Shown: positions 42,901 to 55,900 of the stretch, in pieces | Numbering within the stretch: position 1 is the stretch's first letter | Layout: the number at the start of each line of letters is the position of its first letter | NCBI GenBank assembly: GCA_029339195.1 | Contig: JAPTJF010000259.1 | Span: 1-64,000, forward strand | Reading direction: 5' to 3' | DNA from: Micractinium sp. NFX-FRZ | Lineage: Eukaryota; Chlorophyta; Trebouxiophyceae; Chlorellales; Chlorellaceae | DNA length: 64,000 nt | The notes under the pieces: model-generated | The model's input: only the letters and a program-made list of their open reading frames with translations | Told to the model about the DNA's origin: nothing | The model's database searches: none | Translations under genes and position numbers: made by a program

Positions 42901-44708
42901 GCCCGCCATCGGCCCCGCCTCCCCCTGCCTCGCCTCCCCCACATCTGCTTCCATTGGCTCCCTCCCGCCTCCCCCTGCGCCGGCGCCGCCGCCTGCCCCG
43001 CTGCCGCGCGCCAGCTGGCGCTGCTCCCGCGCCGCCTGGCTGCGCTGCCACTGCAGGGACTCAACCTCTGTCTCCGCCCGCGCCAGCTGCGCCTGCAGCC
43101 GGTAGTGCCGCTCCTCCAGCGACAGGTTGGCGCTGTGCACGCCCTGCCGCTGCTCCAGCTCCCGCTGCAGGCGGTCTATTGTGACCTGCATTTGTTAAGA
43201 ATTTGGGTCAAGTTTTGGTTTAAAAACAGGGGTTAGAGAGTTCAGATTGCGTGGCCCCCCTCTGAACAGGTGTACCGCTAGTGCCAGCACTCCAGGGCTT
43301 CCCCGGGCATCACCATTGGCCCCCCATCACAGGCAGCCAGCGGCGCTCAACCCAGCCCCACCTGCATCTCAAGCAGCCGCGCCTTCTGCCGCTCCCTGCA
43401 CCGCGGCAGCGGTGAACGACAATGACATGACACAGAGGCGCAGGCAGCAGCGTCAGCAGCGGCAGCGGTGCTGGCAGCGGTGCCGGTTTTTTGAAAGCGG
43501 TGGCCGGGCTGGCAATTGTTACAGCAGCGCAGCGGCGGCCTCCCACCCGGCGTCTGGCCGTAGAGCGGGGCAGTTCTCAAGCCTTGGCAAGATCCAGCCA
43601 GCCCGCACCTGTACCGCTTCTGCGCCTCCCGGTTGGTTGCCTGCCGGTTGTTGCCTGCCTGCGAGCGCCCGTTGCCCGCGCGCACGCCATTTGTGCCGCC
43701 ACCATCCAACTGCTGCGGCTGCTGCTGCTGCTTGCCCACTGCTACCATGCCCATCATTCCCAGAGGCACCACTGCCGTGCCTGCCGCCATTACTTGCGGC
43801 TGCCCCAGGGCATGCGGCACCACGCCGCCAAAGGACAGCGGCCAGCCGGCGCCAAACGCGCCTGCCGCTGCCGCCGCCGCAGCCGCCTGCTGCGTGGGCG
43901 GCACGAAGCGCTGGCCTGCCTGCATGTGCATCACCGGCACCACGCCTCCTGCCCCCAGGGCGGCTCCGCATGGAAAGGTGCCGCCGGCAAAGCCAGAGGC
44001 ACCAGGCATGGAGGCTGTGCAGGAGTCGGAGGGGCAGGGGCCGCCCGACCCGGACAGACCAGTTGTGCCCGTTGCTGCACCAAGAGGGCGGGGCAGAGCA
44101 CGGCCTTCATTTTGTGAATCAGGGCTGCATACAGCTCGCGCGGACGGGGCAGCAAGGGCCAGCGGAGGGCGGCGGGCGGGTTGATGCGGCGCTACGCTGG
44201 CACCCCGCCGTCCCGCTCCTCAAAGCAGGCGCTCACCGGTGACTGCCACTTGGTGGGCAGCCATTGAGGACAGACCCTGGAGGTAGTCTGAAAAGAAGTC
44301 GTCGGTGGGCACGCGCCTGCGGTCAGGGGGGTAGGACACATACACAGCAGGAGGGTGGGCCGGAGCTGCCATGCCAGGGGGGGAGGAAAGCGCGGCCGCA
44401 TTCCCGGCCGGATTCATGCACAGCTGCCTCATGCCCCTTTGCTTGGAGGCGCTTTTCCGGGCGCGCCCGCCCCGCCGCCTTCCACGTGGCCCTGGGGAGG
44501 CGAGAGAAGGGCCTGCCTGCCAGGAGAGCAATCCGCCGCGCGGTCCTGGCGGCGCTGGGAATGAGGCATGAGTCAGCTGCACCCCAGCCGGCTGCACGCT
44601 CCCCCCTCGCCCCGCTCACTCGTGCGGCATGCCATCCTCGAGCGAGAGGAGCTTCTCGAGCTCGTGAAACGTGCCAGGCCGCGGCTCCTCCACCGTGTCT
44701 GCCAACAT
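39908..44708 (-). CDS. bZIP transcription factor with long conserved C-terminal region
   Basis: Twelve exons close in frame to 689 residues: 44708-44620, 44316-44237, 44074-43609, 43395-43362, 43185-42547, 42286-42229, 41901-41815, 41660-41551, 41257-41150, 40926-40765, 40444-40311, 40010-39908. The N-terminus MLADTVEEPRPGTFHELEK leads to an acidic RVPTDDFFSDYLQGLSS. The basic region is NREAQKRYRERQKARLLEM, matching the bZIP N-x7-R rule, and continues into a zipper (VTIDRLQRELEQRQG, LSLEERHYRLQAQLARAE). An intron falls within the basic region after RYR. The C-terminal half (ESLGICRDLLRVG, LTAEQKQQLLLQRTAHLALM, RRIYQQRQQLNMQAMSLML, MEINACTLSRILTPVQAAL) is helical and looks like the extended region of several green-algal bZIPs. 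Intron 9 uses a GC donor (CAG then GCAAGC). DNA target and regulation are not evident. Confidence 0.88.
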
Positions 44709-45972
44709 AATCGCCCGCGCCTGCTCCGCTCACTTTCTGAGCGGGGTGCACCCTCAACTGCTTTACAAGCTTGCTGGGAGCTTCGGCAAGACTAGCCTGC
44801 ATGTACAGAGGCAAGGTGGAAGGTGAGCCCGCAAGAAGGCCACGTCGCGCTGGCCGGCGACTCACTGCACTGGGCTGGAGTATTCAGAGAACCCAACATG
44901 TATCCATGGTATCAAGGGGCTGCAAGTGAAGCGCGCCGCCAGAGGCGAGTGCCGTGCTCACCGAAACAGTGGTCGCTGAGTGGTTGAGGAGGCCAAGCGG
45001 TCGCGACTGGATGCAAGCACTGCCGAAATAGTTTTCGATCGCATCACTTACGCTCCCGGCATGCCACGTTAGCGCGCGCGAGCGATGGCGTGATAGGGTT
45101 GTGAACGGTGATAAATGTTGGCGTGCCGTTGTTGCCCCAATCCCGCCACCGTTTGTTCGAAGAGAAGATAATAATAACTTGGGAAGGGGAAGGGTTGGAC
45201 CGTGGAGGCTGACACCCGCAGGTGGGGTGGCCTGCTGCCGCAGCAGCCGCCACGCCGCCATCAATGCTGCCGCCGCGAGGGACCAGACTTCAGTGCATAT
45301 GGAGTTGCTATTCCTGCCACCCACAGAAGCATACGTCACACCGGACTCCAGAATGGCGACCCAGCCAGTCCGCTGCAAACTGCTTGCTCCTTGCTGTCCC
45401 GCCGCGGGCCGTCCTCAGCGCACTACCGCCGCGTACCGCCAGAACCTTCCCTTCATATTTATCCGGAGGCGGGCATGGGCGCAGCCCGTGCGTTTTGCTA
45501 GAGAGAAAGACACAATTATACTTGCAAGGACAAAGCATTGAGTGAGGTGCACACGGCGGCTGGAAAGGGCAGGCAATGGGAGGGTGGGAGCACGCAGCGC
45601 GACCCCCGGCCAGGGAATTGGTGCGCTGCATCAGGTATGAATGTACACGCTCAAAGGGGCGGCCTGAGAAGGCAGCTGAGGCTACGCAGGTGGGACAGCT
45701 AGAGCAGTCAATCTGGAGCAGTCTGGAATCTACAAGCGGCTACTCAGTCGGCTATCACTCAGGGCGAGGCAGAAGCGGCATCAGGCCAGCTGGGCGCCGG
45801 CAAAAACAGGGTTGGGTTTGAGTTCGCGGATAAAATGGGCCACGACGAGGCACGTGCCCTGGGCAGGCATGCGCTGTGGCTGCCGGGGGGCGCATGGGCC
45901 CGGCAGCACAGGCGCCCTTTGTGGCGGGCGGTTGCGGCCTGTGCTCCGTCCACAAAGCCAGTCTGGTGTTGA
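44709..45972. other. Intergenic: FAB1 3' side and bZIP promoter side
   Basis: Both neighbours are on the minus strand. The region is less GC-rich (notably 45040-45180 and 45500-45540). A minus-strand frame at 44884-45378 (164 codons) has no recognised domain and is not called. No TGTAA is seen on the minus strand. Confidence 0.45.
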
Positions 45973-48900
45973 TCACATGGCATCAGGGTCCAGCGGCGGC
46001 TCTGGCGCCTCCCAGGCGGGCACCACCGTGAGGTAGGAGGACATGGCCACCCTGAAAGGGGCAGGGGGAGGCAGAGACGGGGCACAACAAGATCAGAAAT
46101 GGGTTGACAGTAGTGCCCAGTGAGGGCCTGAGGGGAGGGGTGAGGCAGAGACGGGGCACAACAAGAGCACGGATGGGTTGGTAGCAGTGCCCAATGAGGC
46201 CCCTTCTCTGCCCAGTGAGCTGACCTCACAGGGGACGGGCAGCGTCGAGGCGGGAGGGAGGGAGGCAAGCAGGGGTGGGTGGGCACGGGTGCGACGGCGG
46301 CGGCGCCCTATGGGCAGGGGTGGTGCGCAGCCCGATGCCCCGCTGGCGGGCGCAGGGAGTCCTGCTCCGCTTGCACCTATTACCGACCCATCGCACCCCA
46401 CAGCCCACACCCGCCAACTACGGCAGCACCCGTCACACAAAGCGCCGGCTGTACTGCCCCTCCACCCCACCTGAAGCGCCGGCTGTACTGCTTGGGCGAG
46501 ATGACGGTGGGGTCCTTGCCTGCGCCCCCCAAGATGCCGCTCTTCTTCACCCACGTCTCCACCTGCTTGTCCCACGTGTACTGCAGGCGGGGAATCAGGA
46601 ATGAACACGGTGGGCAGGCGGTACAGAACCGGGCTGAGCTTGTCCCAGGTGTACTGCAGGCAGCCATGCAAAAGGGTGGGCAGGCGGTACAGAACCGGGC
46701 CTGTCGTATGCAGTCGATTGCCCCCAACAACCAGCCCCCGCACAGCTCATCAGAGAGCACCACAGCACAGACAGCAGCACATCACCACAACTCTGGCCCC
46801 TCACCTGCGTACGTAAACCTCACAATCAGGTTTCGAACAAAACATTAGGCAAAACACCAACCAAGGTCCCCACACACCACAATGGGTTCAGGACAACACA
46901 GACAGCGGCACCCCAGCACACAGCTCCCCGGGCCTCACCTGGCGTATGTAGTCGCTCACCCCCACCACCAGCTCCCCGCGGAACACACCAGACAACAGCA
47001 CAGCACAGCACAGACAGCAACACAGCTCCCGTGCCCTCCCGTGCCGTATGTAGTTGATCCCCCACACAATCAGTCCCCGCACAACTCATCAAAGAGCACC
47101 ACAGCACACAGCTCCCTGGGCCTCACCTGGCGAATGTAGTCGATCACCCCCACCACCAGCTCCCCGCTGACCTTGTCCACCCCCACCAGCAGGGAGTAGT
47201 CCATCACGCCCAGGCCAGCCAGGAAGCTGCTGTCTGCGGGGCGGGAAAGGGGGCGCGGCAGGGAGGCCTTTTGGCGTTGTTAAGAGAAGAGCAAAGCAAC
47301 TGGATCAGTGCTGCCAGGGATGAGTCGGTCACCCCAGCCCAGCCACGGAGCTGCCGTCTGCGGGGCAGCAAGGGTGGGGGGAGGGCAGCAGGGAGGCGTC
47401 CCAGTATGGGGAGAGGAGTGGGGCAGCTCAAGCAAAGCTGCCAGGGCCCAGCCCATCCAGGGAGCAGCTGTCTGCGGGACACACACGCTGCAGCGACAGG
47501 GTGGAAGGGCGGGCGAGCGTGCGTGGCCAAACCCAGAGGCTGCGCTGTCCGCAGCGCAGGCGGGAGATGACAGACGACAGGGCAGGGAATGTAGGGGCGG
47601 CTCAAAGAGGAGGCCACAAGGCAGAAGAAAGGGTTGGGCAGGAAGGAGTGCAGACAGGGCACCCTGCACAGCTTGAGACGCGGCCCCTGCTGCACCACCC
47701 CGGCGCCCCGCCGCGCACCTGACCACAGCGCGCGCTGCAGGCGCGCAAAAGCGCGCGGCCCCACAAGCGTGGGGGACGTCATGTTGAGCTCTTTCAGGTT
47801 TTCGTCCAGCAGCACAGCACCTGTGACACATGGGGAGCGCCAGGAAGAGCAGGGGACAGGGGTGTTGGTGCCGGGCTGCCCACAGCAAGCGCCAAGGCTT
47901 GGAATACAGCAGCTGCTGGGGTGCATGCCAGCACGCCGACGACGGGGCAGGGCAGGGAGCCGTGCCCGTCTTGCCCACCTGCAGCTGCGGGGTCCTCCGA
48001 GTTGTAGCGGTCCCGCTGGCTGCCCTTGAGGTCGTAGATGCGAGAGACCTGCGGGGGGAGGGGAGCAGGACGGGGGCAGGTGAGGGGAGAGGGAGGCGAC
48101 CAGGGAGGGCAGGGGAGGTGAATGGGAGGGGACCAGGGAGGGCAGGGGAGGTGGATGGGAGGGGACCAGGGAGGGCAGGGGAGGTGGATGGGACAGGGCC
48201 CCAAGGTGTCCCAGTCCCGCCGGCTGCCCCTGGGGTTGATGTGGGAGGCTTTTGGAAGCAACCAAACGCAACAAGCGTCCAACGTGTGTCCATTCTGTCC
48301 TCATCCATGTGGCAAGTACCGAACCTGCGCGTCCCGCCCGTAGAACACGTTCTCGGTGACCAGCAGGTCCATCACCCCCTCCTTGCCGCCAAAGGGGGGC
48401 GCCGACGGCGCGCCCTTGCCGCCCGTGTACTGAACCGACACCTGCAGCCGAACGGGGTGGTGGCGTGCTTGACAATGTGTGTTGCAGCAAAGTGAAAAGA
48501 GTGCATGTATGTGCAGGCACTGGTGTACCCCAGGCTTTGCCAGGCACATGCTCCTGCCTGTCCTCATCCGACGCTAATGACCACAACGCTGAGGCAAACA
48601 TTAACACATTCCCCCATTGCCTCATGCAGCACACGCATTCCCCACCCCCTCCACCCACACACGCCGCTGTCCCCACCCACCTGGTACACCCCCAGGATCT
48701 TGGCCAGGCACATGTCCTGCCCGCGGTGCAGCATGGTGGCCACGTAGCGGAAGTAGTCGGGGGCAAACTCCAGGAAGGACTGGCGCTCGCTGCGGGACAG
48801 CTGCTTCACGATGTAGCTGCGGCAGAGGGGGTCACAGTGGGAGTGTTGGTAGGAGACACTGGAGAGAGTCGGAGAGTACACTGGGGCGTCCTCCAGGAAG

Positions 48901-49913
48901 GACTGGCGCTCGCTTCCGGACAGCAGCGAGAGAATGCAGCCGCGGGCATGTGTGCGGAAACAGAGGTGGCGGAGGGGAGAAAGCAAGCTGGAACGCAGCC
49001 CCTCACCCTCTGCTCTCAACCTCTGCCCAGGCCTTCAACCCGCTCTGCCCAGCCCCTCGCCCGACCCTCTTCTCCGGCTCCGGCCCACCAGACTGCATGC
49101 CCCTCACCTTGACCCTCCCCACGCACAACCAGCTTTACTTGTTACATCAAACCAACTCAGCCCTACTGCTTGCCCTTGGTGCATGCCACGCATACCGACC
49201 AACATCCGCTTCCCTCCCCCCCTTCCTGCCTCTCCTGCTATGCTTGCACTGCCCCTGTCCCCAGCGCACTCACCGCCTGTCCATGGTGCGTGCAAAGTAG
49301 ACAGCCGACTTGCCGCCCCGCGAAGCCCACTTGCGGCAGCGGGAGATGGAGGCCAGGAAGGCCGGCTCGCCGCCCGCCACGCACCGCCGCCGAAGCTCCG
49401 CAAACTGAGGCGCGTAGTAGGCAGTGACCTGCAGGGGATTTGATGCAGGGAGAGTTGGCAGGCAGTCTGAATTGTGTGCAAGGTGGAACACAGACGCAGC
49501 CGGGGGGCGCGGAGCAGGGAGGCGCATCCCCATCACTCAACATGCGCTGCCGCAAGCTGGCGCTGCTCGCTCCCAGTCGTCACCTGGAACTTGGCACGGC
49601 CCCAGGGCATGCCTGGCGAGGGGTCCTCCAACGCCAGCTGGCAGTCCAGCTGCTGCTCACAAAACAGCACCTGCCAATCACCGCTCTGCTCCGCTGCCAG
49701 CTCCTCTTGAGTCACTGTGCGGGTGCTGGGCGGCGGCTGCCCTGGGGCCGCAGCTGCCGCCGGCCCTCCTCCCCCTGCTGCTGCTGCCGCTGCTGCTGCT
49801 GCAGTGGGCGCGGCGGCAGCATCGTCGGCGGCTGCTGGCACCTCCGCCCCGGGAGGCCCCCCAGCTGGCGCCGCCGCCACCGCCGCTGCCGCTGCTAGGT
49901 CTTGCGATGCCGC

Positions 49914-49944
<31 letters not shown>

Positions 49945-52900
49945 CGCCGCTGCTTCAGGTCCGGCACCAGGCTGCTGCCTCGGCCGGCGGTGCGTGGAGA
50001 GCCTGGCAGCGACTGCCACGAGCCTGGCACCGCCCCGGTGCCGACCTCGTTGTCGCCGGCAGATGCGCCGCCATCAGCAGTGGCCGTTGTCGCCTGCGAG
50101 TTTGCCCCAGGATGCCCAAACAGGATGCCAGCCACTGCATCATGCAGGTAGTTCTGGTACTCCCTGCACAACGCAAGGCAGCACACAAGAGGTTGTTACG
50201 GCACACACATGAAGGAAACGAGCCAGGCAGCTCTGATTGGTGGAGCAGGCCGCAGCTGGAGGGCAAGCAGCGCACACACCCTGCAGCTGCCTGCCTGACT
50301 GCATGCCTCCTACTGGCCTTGCCAGCCGGCCTGCCCGCCGCCGCCAATTAACCCTCGACAAGCACACCACATCGCGCCACACTACCACGGCTTAACCAGC
50401 TCAACCAAATGCCAACTCACTTGGTGGCCAAAAAGTAGGCGATGATGGAGGTGGGCTCATCATCAAACACGGCCACCCGTATGCCGTCCGCCCCGCCCGG
50501 CAGCAGCGCCCGCCCGCTCAGCTCCACCCGCCCCGCCGTCAGCGGCATGTGCCCGGGTGCCAGCTCACTGCGCAGCTTGCCCAGCAGCTGCATGAGCTTG
50601 CTGGGCTGCTTGGCAGGCTGAGGCGTTGGGTGCGCAGGGGAGGGCACCGGTGTGCTGGCGGCGGAGAAGCTGCCGGGTAGCTGGGAGGATAGGGACGGCA
50701 TCAGCATGCTGAGGCCCAAGCTGTTGGACAGCAGCGAGGTGGCACGGGATACCAACGGGGGTGCTGCTGGTGCCGGTGACTGCGCCGCTGCTGGTGCCGG
50801 TGACTGCGCCGCTGCTGGTGCTGCTGCCGTCACTGCCGCTGCCGTCACAGCTGCTGCTGCTGCTGTTGCTGCTGCTTCCGCCGTCGCCACTCCTGCAATG
50901 GCTGCATCAGCTTCAGCCTGGGCCTCCGTCCCTGCCGGGGGCAGGTCGGGCGGCATGGGCGCCTCCTGCAGCTTTGCAATCGCATCCAGCCGCCCTGCAG
51001 AGGCCGACTTGAGCATCCTGAGCGGGGACAGCGGGCGCGCCAAGCTGGCGCCGACGGCTGCCACGTCACCCGCTGCTGCTGCTGCCTCTGCGGTGCCGCC
51101 CTCGACGCCCTCTGCAGGGGAGGCTGCCTCGTGGAGCAGCGACTTCCACTCCCAATGGCTTACGCCCTGCCCCGACGGCTCCTCTGCAAGCGGAGGACCA
51201 CCTTCCTCGCCTGCTGCTGCCGCTGCCCCTGCCACTGGCGGCCCCTGCTCTCTGACTTCAGCGGAGCTCGCCAGTGCCCCGGCCGCAGCGCCCAGCCCCG
51301 GAGCCAGGTCCTGTGCTGCCTGCTGCAGTGCTGCCCCCTCCTGCTGCGGCAGCGCCGCCTCGTGCTGCACTGACAACTGCGGCTGCTGCTCTGCCAGCGG
51401 CTGCAGGTCCTGGTGCAGGGCTGCCTGGTCTGCTGAAAGCGCGTGCCGCAGCTGCGAGTAGCTGCGCCGCCGCTCGCTGAAGCTCTTGGACAGGGACATG
51501 CGGCCGAGGCGCGCAGCCACCTGCTCCAGCCTGCTGCTAGGCGGTGCCTCTGCCTCCAACTCGTCTGCGGGGCAGAAGATGTGGGCAGGGCCAGCCAGGT
51601 GGATGGCGGGTGGATGACGAGGTTGAGCGCAGCGCATCAGCAGATTTGGGGCAGATTTGGGATGTGCAGCCAGCCACGCAGTAAGATCAGAATCACACAA
51701 TCAGGTGCCTCCTCACTTCCCATCCCCATGCGTGCCCGCCCTGCAGCCCCACCTGTGGTGCTGCGCTGCTTTGGAGTCAGCGCTCGGACCAGCTCAGGAT
51801 CTGGATTGGAGAGGTCCAGCCGGAAGAAGGAGGGCTGCTTCGGCAGCAGCAGCGGCGGCAGTGGCGGCGCTTGCCGGAACCGCCCTGCATCTGCTGCCCC
51901 CGCCGCCGCCGCCGCTGCTGCTGCCTCGCCACCTTCCTGCTCCTTTGCCACACCTCCACCTCCTCCTCCTCCTGCTGCTGTGCCCGCTGCGCCTGCTCCT
52001 GCCTCCTCTGCTTCCCCTGCCAGCGGGGCGCTGGTCTGCACCCAGTCGCGCGTGCGCTGCGAGCGCAGCACCGTGGGGCCGCCGGGGCTTTCGCCGCCGC
52101 TGCTGCTGCCGCCCCGGTGGTCAAACATGGCGATGTATCGTGCCACCAGGCCAGTCGGTATGGAGGAGCCCCCAGCTGGAGGTGTGCCCGTGGGTGGGCT
52201 GCCCGCCAAGCTGCCGGCGCCCCCCTCTTCAGGCGCAAGCAGCGAGGGGGCGCCGAAGTTGATCTCACTCGCTGTGGGGGGCGGCAGCATGCTGGCAGCA
52301 TCCAGAAATTGGTGCGCCAGGCTGCTGCCGCTCTCATCCCGGCGCAGCTGCCCAGACGGTGCCCGCTCTGGCAGCTGCAGCGTGGGCAGCGGTGGCAGCT
52401 CCCCAGGTGGTGCGCCCTGCTGCTGCTCCGCCAAGCTGGGCTCAGCTTGCTGCGGCTGCTGCCCTAAGCTAGTGGTGGCCGCTGCTTGCTGTTGCTGCTG
52501 GGGCTGCTCTTGCTGCTGCTGCTGCTGCTGCATGCACGCGGCCCGCTGCGCAGCCGTGCGGCTAAAGGGGGAGGCGGGCAGCTGCCCTTCCGCCAAAGCC
52601 CCCGCGCCTGGCAGCCCCTCACCGCTTCCATGCCGGCTGTGTCCTGCAGCTGCAGCGAGCCGCCGGCTGGCTAATACCGTGTTGAGGGCGCTGGCGCTGC
52701 TAGGAGGCGCGGCATAGCTGCCAGGGGTGCCCTCATGCAGGCAGGTGGCCCACTGCAGTACCACAGCAGCCAGCATGCTGCGCAGCCGGTTCATCTCCCA
52801 CACCACCGTCACCACACGCCTCGCCGTCTGCTGCTGCTGCTCAAGGCTGGCGCCGTTGGGGCTGCCGTCAAGCAGCGTGATCGTGTCCTGGACCTGCAGC

Positions 52901-55900
52901 AGGCAAAATGGGTGGGGGAGGGAGGGCCGGTTTGATTGGGGTCGAGGCACAGGACGGCCATAGGGCAGGTAAAGCAGGGTGCTGACAGCCACATAGCACT
53001 CAAACAGCGAGGTCCCGACACGGGCAGCCAGCTGGTAGGCAATACATGTGCAGGGGCGGACGAACAAGAGCGCGCACAGCCTATCACACAGGCCGACGTT
53101 CAGGCAAGTGCCACAGCAGGCGGGCAGGTAGGCAGGCGCACCATGTCTAGGAACGCTGCACGCGTGTCGCTGAGTGTGCCCAGCCACATGGAACGGAACT
53201 CAGGGTCGCTGCCCGGGTCCAGGGCCTGCCCATTCTCCCCCGCCTGCTGCTCGCCCGCCGGCTGCTGCTCCTGCTGGCGGGCTAGCGCATCCAGCTGCTC
53301 CCCCAAGGCGTACTCAATGGCACCAAACGCCTCATCCGCCTCCTGCAGAGCCGTGGCAGCGCAGGCAGGCAACAGCAGGCACAGCAGAGGCATTGAGGCA
53401 TTGAGGCAGCATGTTCCCACACGATGATGGGGGCCATGTGTACGAGGTGCACCCTAGGTCCAATGGACTGTGTTAACCAACTTAGCAAACGCACCGGTCT
53501 CAATCAAATCATGGCTGCAAGTATTGAACAGCACCTCCCCCTGCTGCGCACACCCTGGCCAACAGCACCGCCCTGCCGCTGCACATCCTGGGCAGCAGCC
53601 CCCTTTGCCCCTCACCTCTGTCATCTGCTCGTTCTCCTCCTGCAGCCACTCCCACCGCCAATGTGCTCAACCTCTGCTTGCCTGATAACTCCCCCTGCAT
53701 ACGACGCCACCTGCCCCTCACCTCTGTCAGCTGCTTGATCTCCTCCTGCAGCCACTCCAGCTCCGGCTCCGGCAGCAGCTGCACCTGCCTGGGCGGCATG
53801 CGCACGGTGTAAGGCGCGATGGGCGAGTAGTGCAGGCAGAGCAGCGTGGAGCCGGTGCCCAGGTAGCGCACAAAGTCTCGCTGCAGGGACAGCCCGCCCA
53901 GCGCCAGGTGGCGCGCATCCAGCAGCAGGCTCAGCAGGTGCGCAAAGGAGAGGCAGGCGGCCTCGGGGGAGAGAGGCACGCGGCGCGCGGCGGCGGGCGA
54001 GGCTGCCGCGCTGTCGGCGGCGGCGCTGCCGGTGGGGCGCAGCCACAGCCAGACGCGGCTGTCTGGCAGCTCCTTGCCAGCTGGCAGGCGCATGCTGGAG
54101 AGGGTGACGAGCCCATTCGAGTGCATGAAGCTGCGCAGGTGCAGCGGCGCGCCCTCGCCGCACTGCGGGTGCGGGCACTTGCGGTTAGGCGGCGACGCGG
54201 CGGACAGGAAGGCCGCCAGGGGGAGGTCTGTGCGCAGGGGTGGTGGGGAGGAGGCCAGGCGGGGGTGTGGGCATTGCCTGCTTTAGCCAGGGCCTGCCCT
54301 CAAATCGCACTGGCGAGGACACATGCAATGCTGCAGACACACAGTTTCACCACGCACCCAGCCCCCCTGTGCCGGCATCCAACGCCATGCAGCGTGCAGT
54401 TCAGCGCCCAGCACACATGCACAGCCCACCAACTCTAAACTAGCCACACACCGCCCAAGCACCGGTCCCTCACCTGTGTCTGCGTAGAACTCCATGCAGT
54501 GGGCGTGGGAGGGCTCACAGAGGATGCCCTTTGCCGGGTTCTTGCACGAGATGGCCAGCCACAGCCGCTGGCTGCGGTACGCCGCCAGCCCAGGGGGACC
54601 AGCACCGCCCTCCCGCCCCGCCGACGCTGCGCTCGCCTCCGCCCCCAGCGCCACCACAGATGACCGCTGCGACAGCTGCGTCATTGCGCTCTCGCTGTCC
54701 CTGCCGGCACGTGGCGGCTGCGCTGCCATTGCCGCCGCCTGGCCCGGGTCGCCGCTTGTGAGCATTGCAGAGGCTGGGCTTGGCGGCTCGCTGCCCGTCA
54801 GCTGCAGCTGCTGCAGCGCCAGCTCTTTGGCTGCCAGGTGCAGCGGGTCCTGGGGCGAGCCTGGCGGGAGGTTGGAGGCCTGCGAAGCAGTGCGGCCCAG
54901 CGGCGTTCCAGCCCCAGAGCCGCCGCCAACCACGCCCACCGCCTGCTGCTGCTGCTGCTGCAGCAGCTGTGCCGCTGCGTCGTCCTCCCCCGCTTCCTCC
55001 GCCTCTGTCTGGCTCTGGCTGCCCGACACAGTGAAGGTGGCTGCCCCCGCCTCGGCTGGCAGCACCCACATGTTGGTGCTGTCAGACGAAGCCGGGCTGT
55101 CTGGCACCGCCGCATCCTCCCACGCCACGCCATCCCCGCCGCCACGACTCCCACTGCTGCCGCTGCCGCTGCCCTCCTCCCCCCCGCTGCCGCTGCCGCT
55201 ACCGCTGCTGCCGCCTCCCTCCTGCCCAGCTGCCTCGGCTGCCTCGGAAGGTGAGATTGGCAGCTCCAGCTCATCGCCGGGCGCCCCCCGCTCCAGCACA
55301 ACAGACGCGTGAGGAGAGGCGGACAGGATGGCCTGCCGCGCCCGCGCCTCGGCTGTGGCCAGGTAAGAGGTGGAGGCCACGGCATCAGCCAGCCCCGCCA
55401 CCGCCTCTGGCTGCCCGCCGCCGCCGCCAGGCAGCACCGCCGCGGCCGCAGCTGCCAGCTGATCAGACAGCAGGGCGGTCTCAAGCAGGCCCCAGTAGGC
55501 GGCATAGGCGGCAAATGAGGCGACCCTCTTCACCCGCCGCAGCTCAGCGGCGTCGTTGCCACGCAGCACAATGGTGGCGCCCAGCGGGCGAGGGCACCCC
55601 CGGAACACCATGAGCGCGCGGGAGCTGCTGCCGCCGGGCCCGCCGCTGACCCGGCCCAGCGCGGCAATGCGCTGAAGTGAGGCTGCATCGGCCACCAAGT
55701 GGTGCCCCTGCAAGGGGCAGCACGGGAGGCGGGACAGTAAAAGCAAGGACGTGAGGCGCGGTCAGGAGGTAGCACAAGGGGTGGCAGAAACCCAAGCCTC
55801 CTGACAGCAACGTCTGGTTCTTTCCCTGCATGGCAAACCCCAGCATCAGGCTACACAGTAGCATGTCAGCAGCAGAAGCCATGCACCAGAGCTGACCCCA

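Noticed and set aside
44884..45378. 164-codon minus-strand frame between bZIP and FAB1
   Set aside because: No recognised domain; overlapping plus-strand frames are of similar length. It could be real, but nothing in the sequence supports it.
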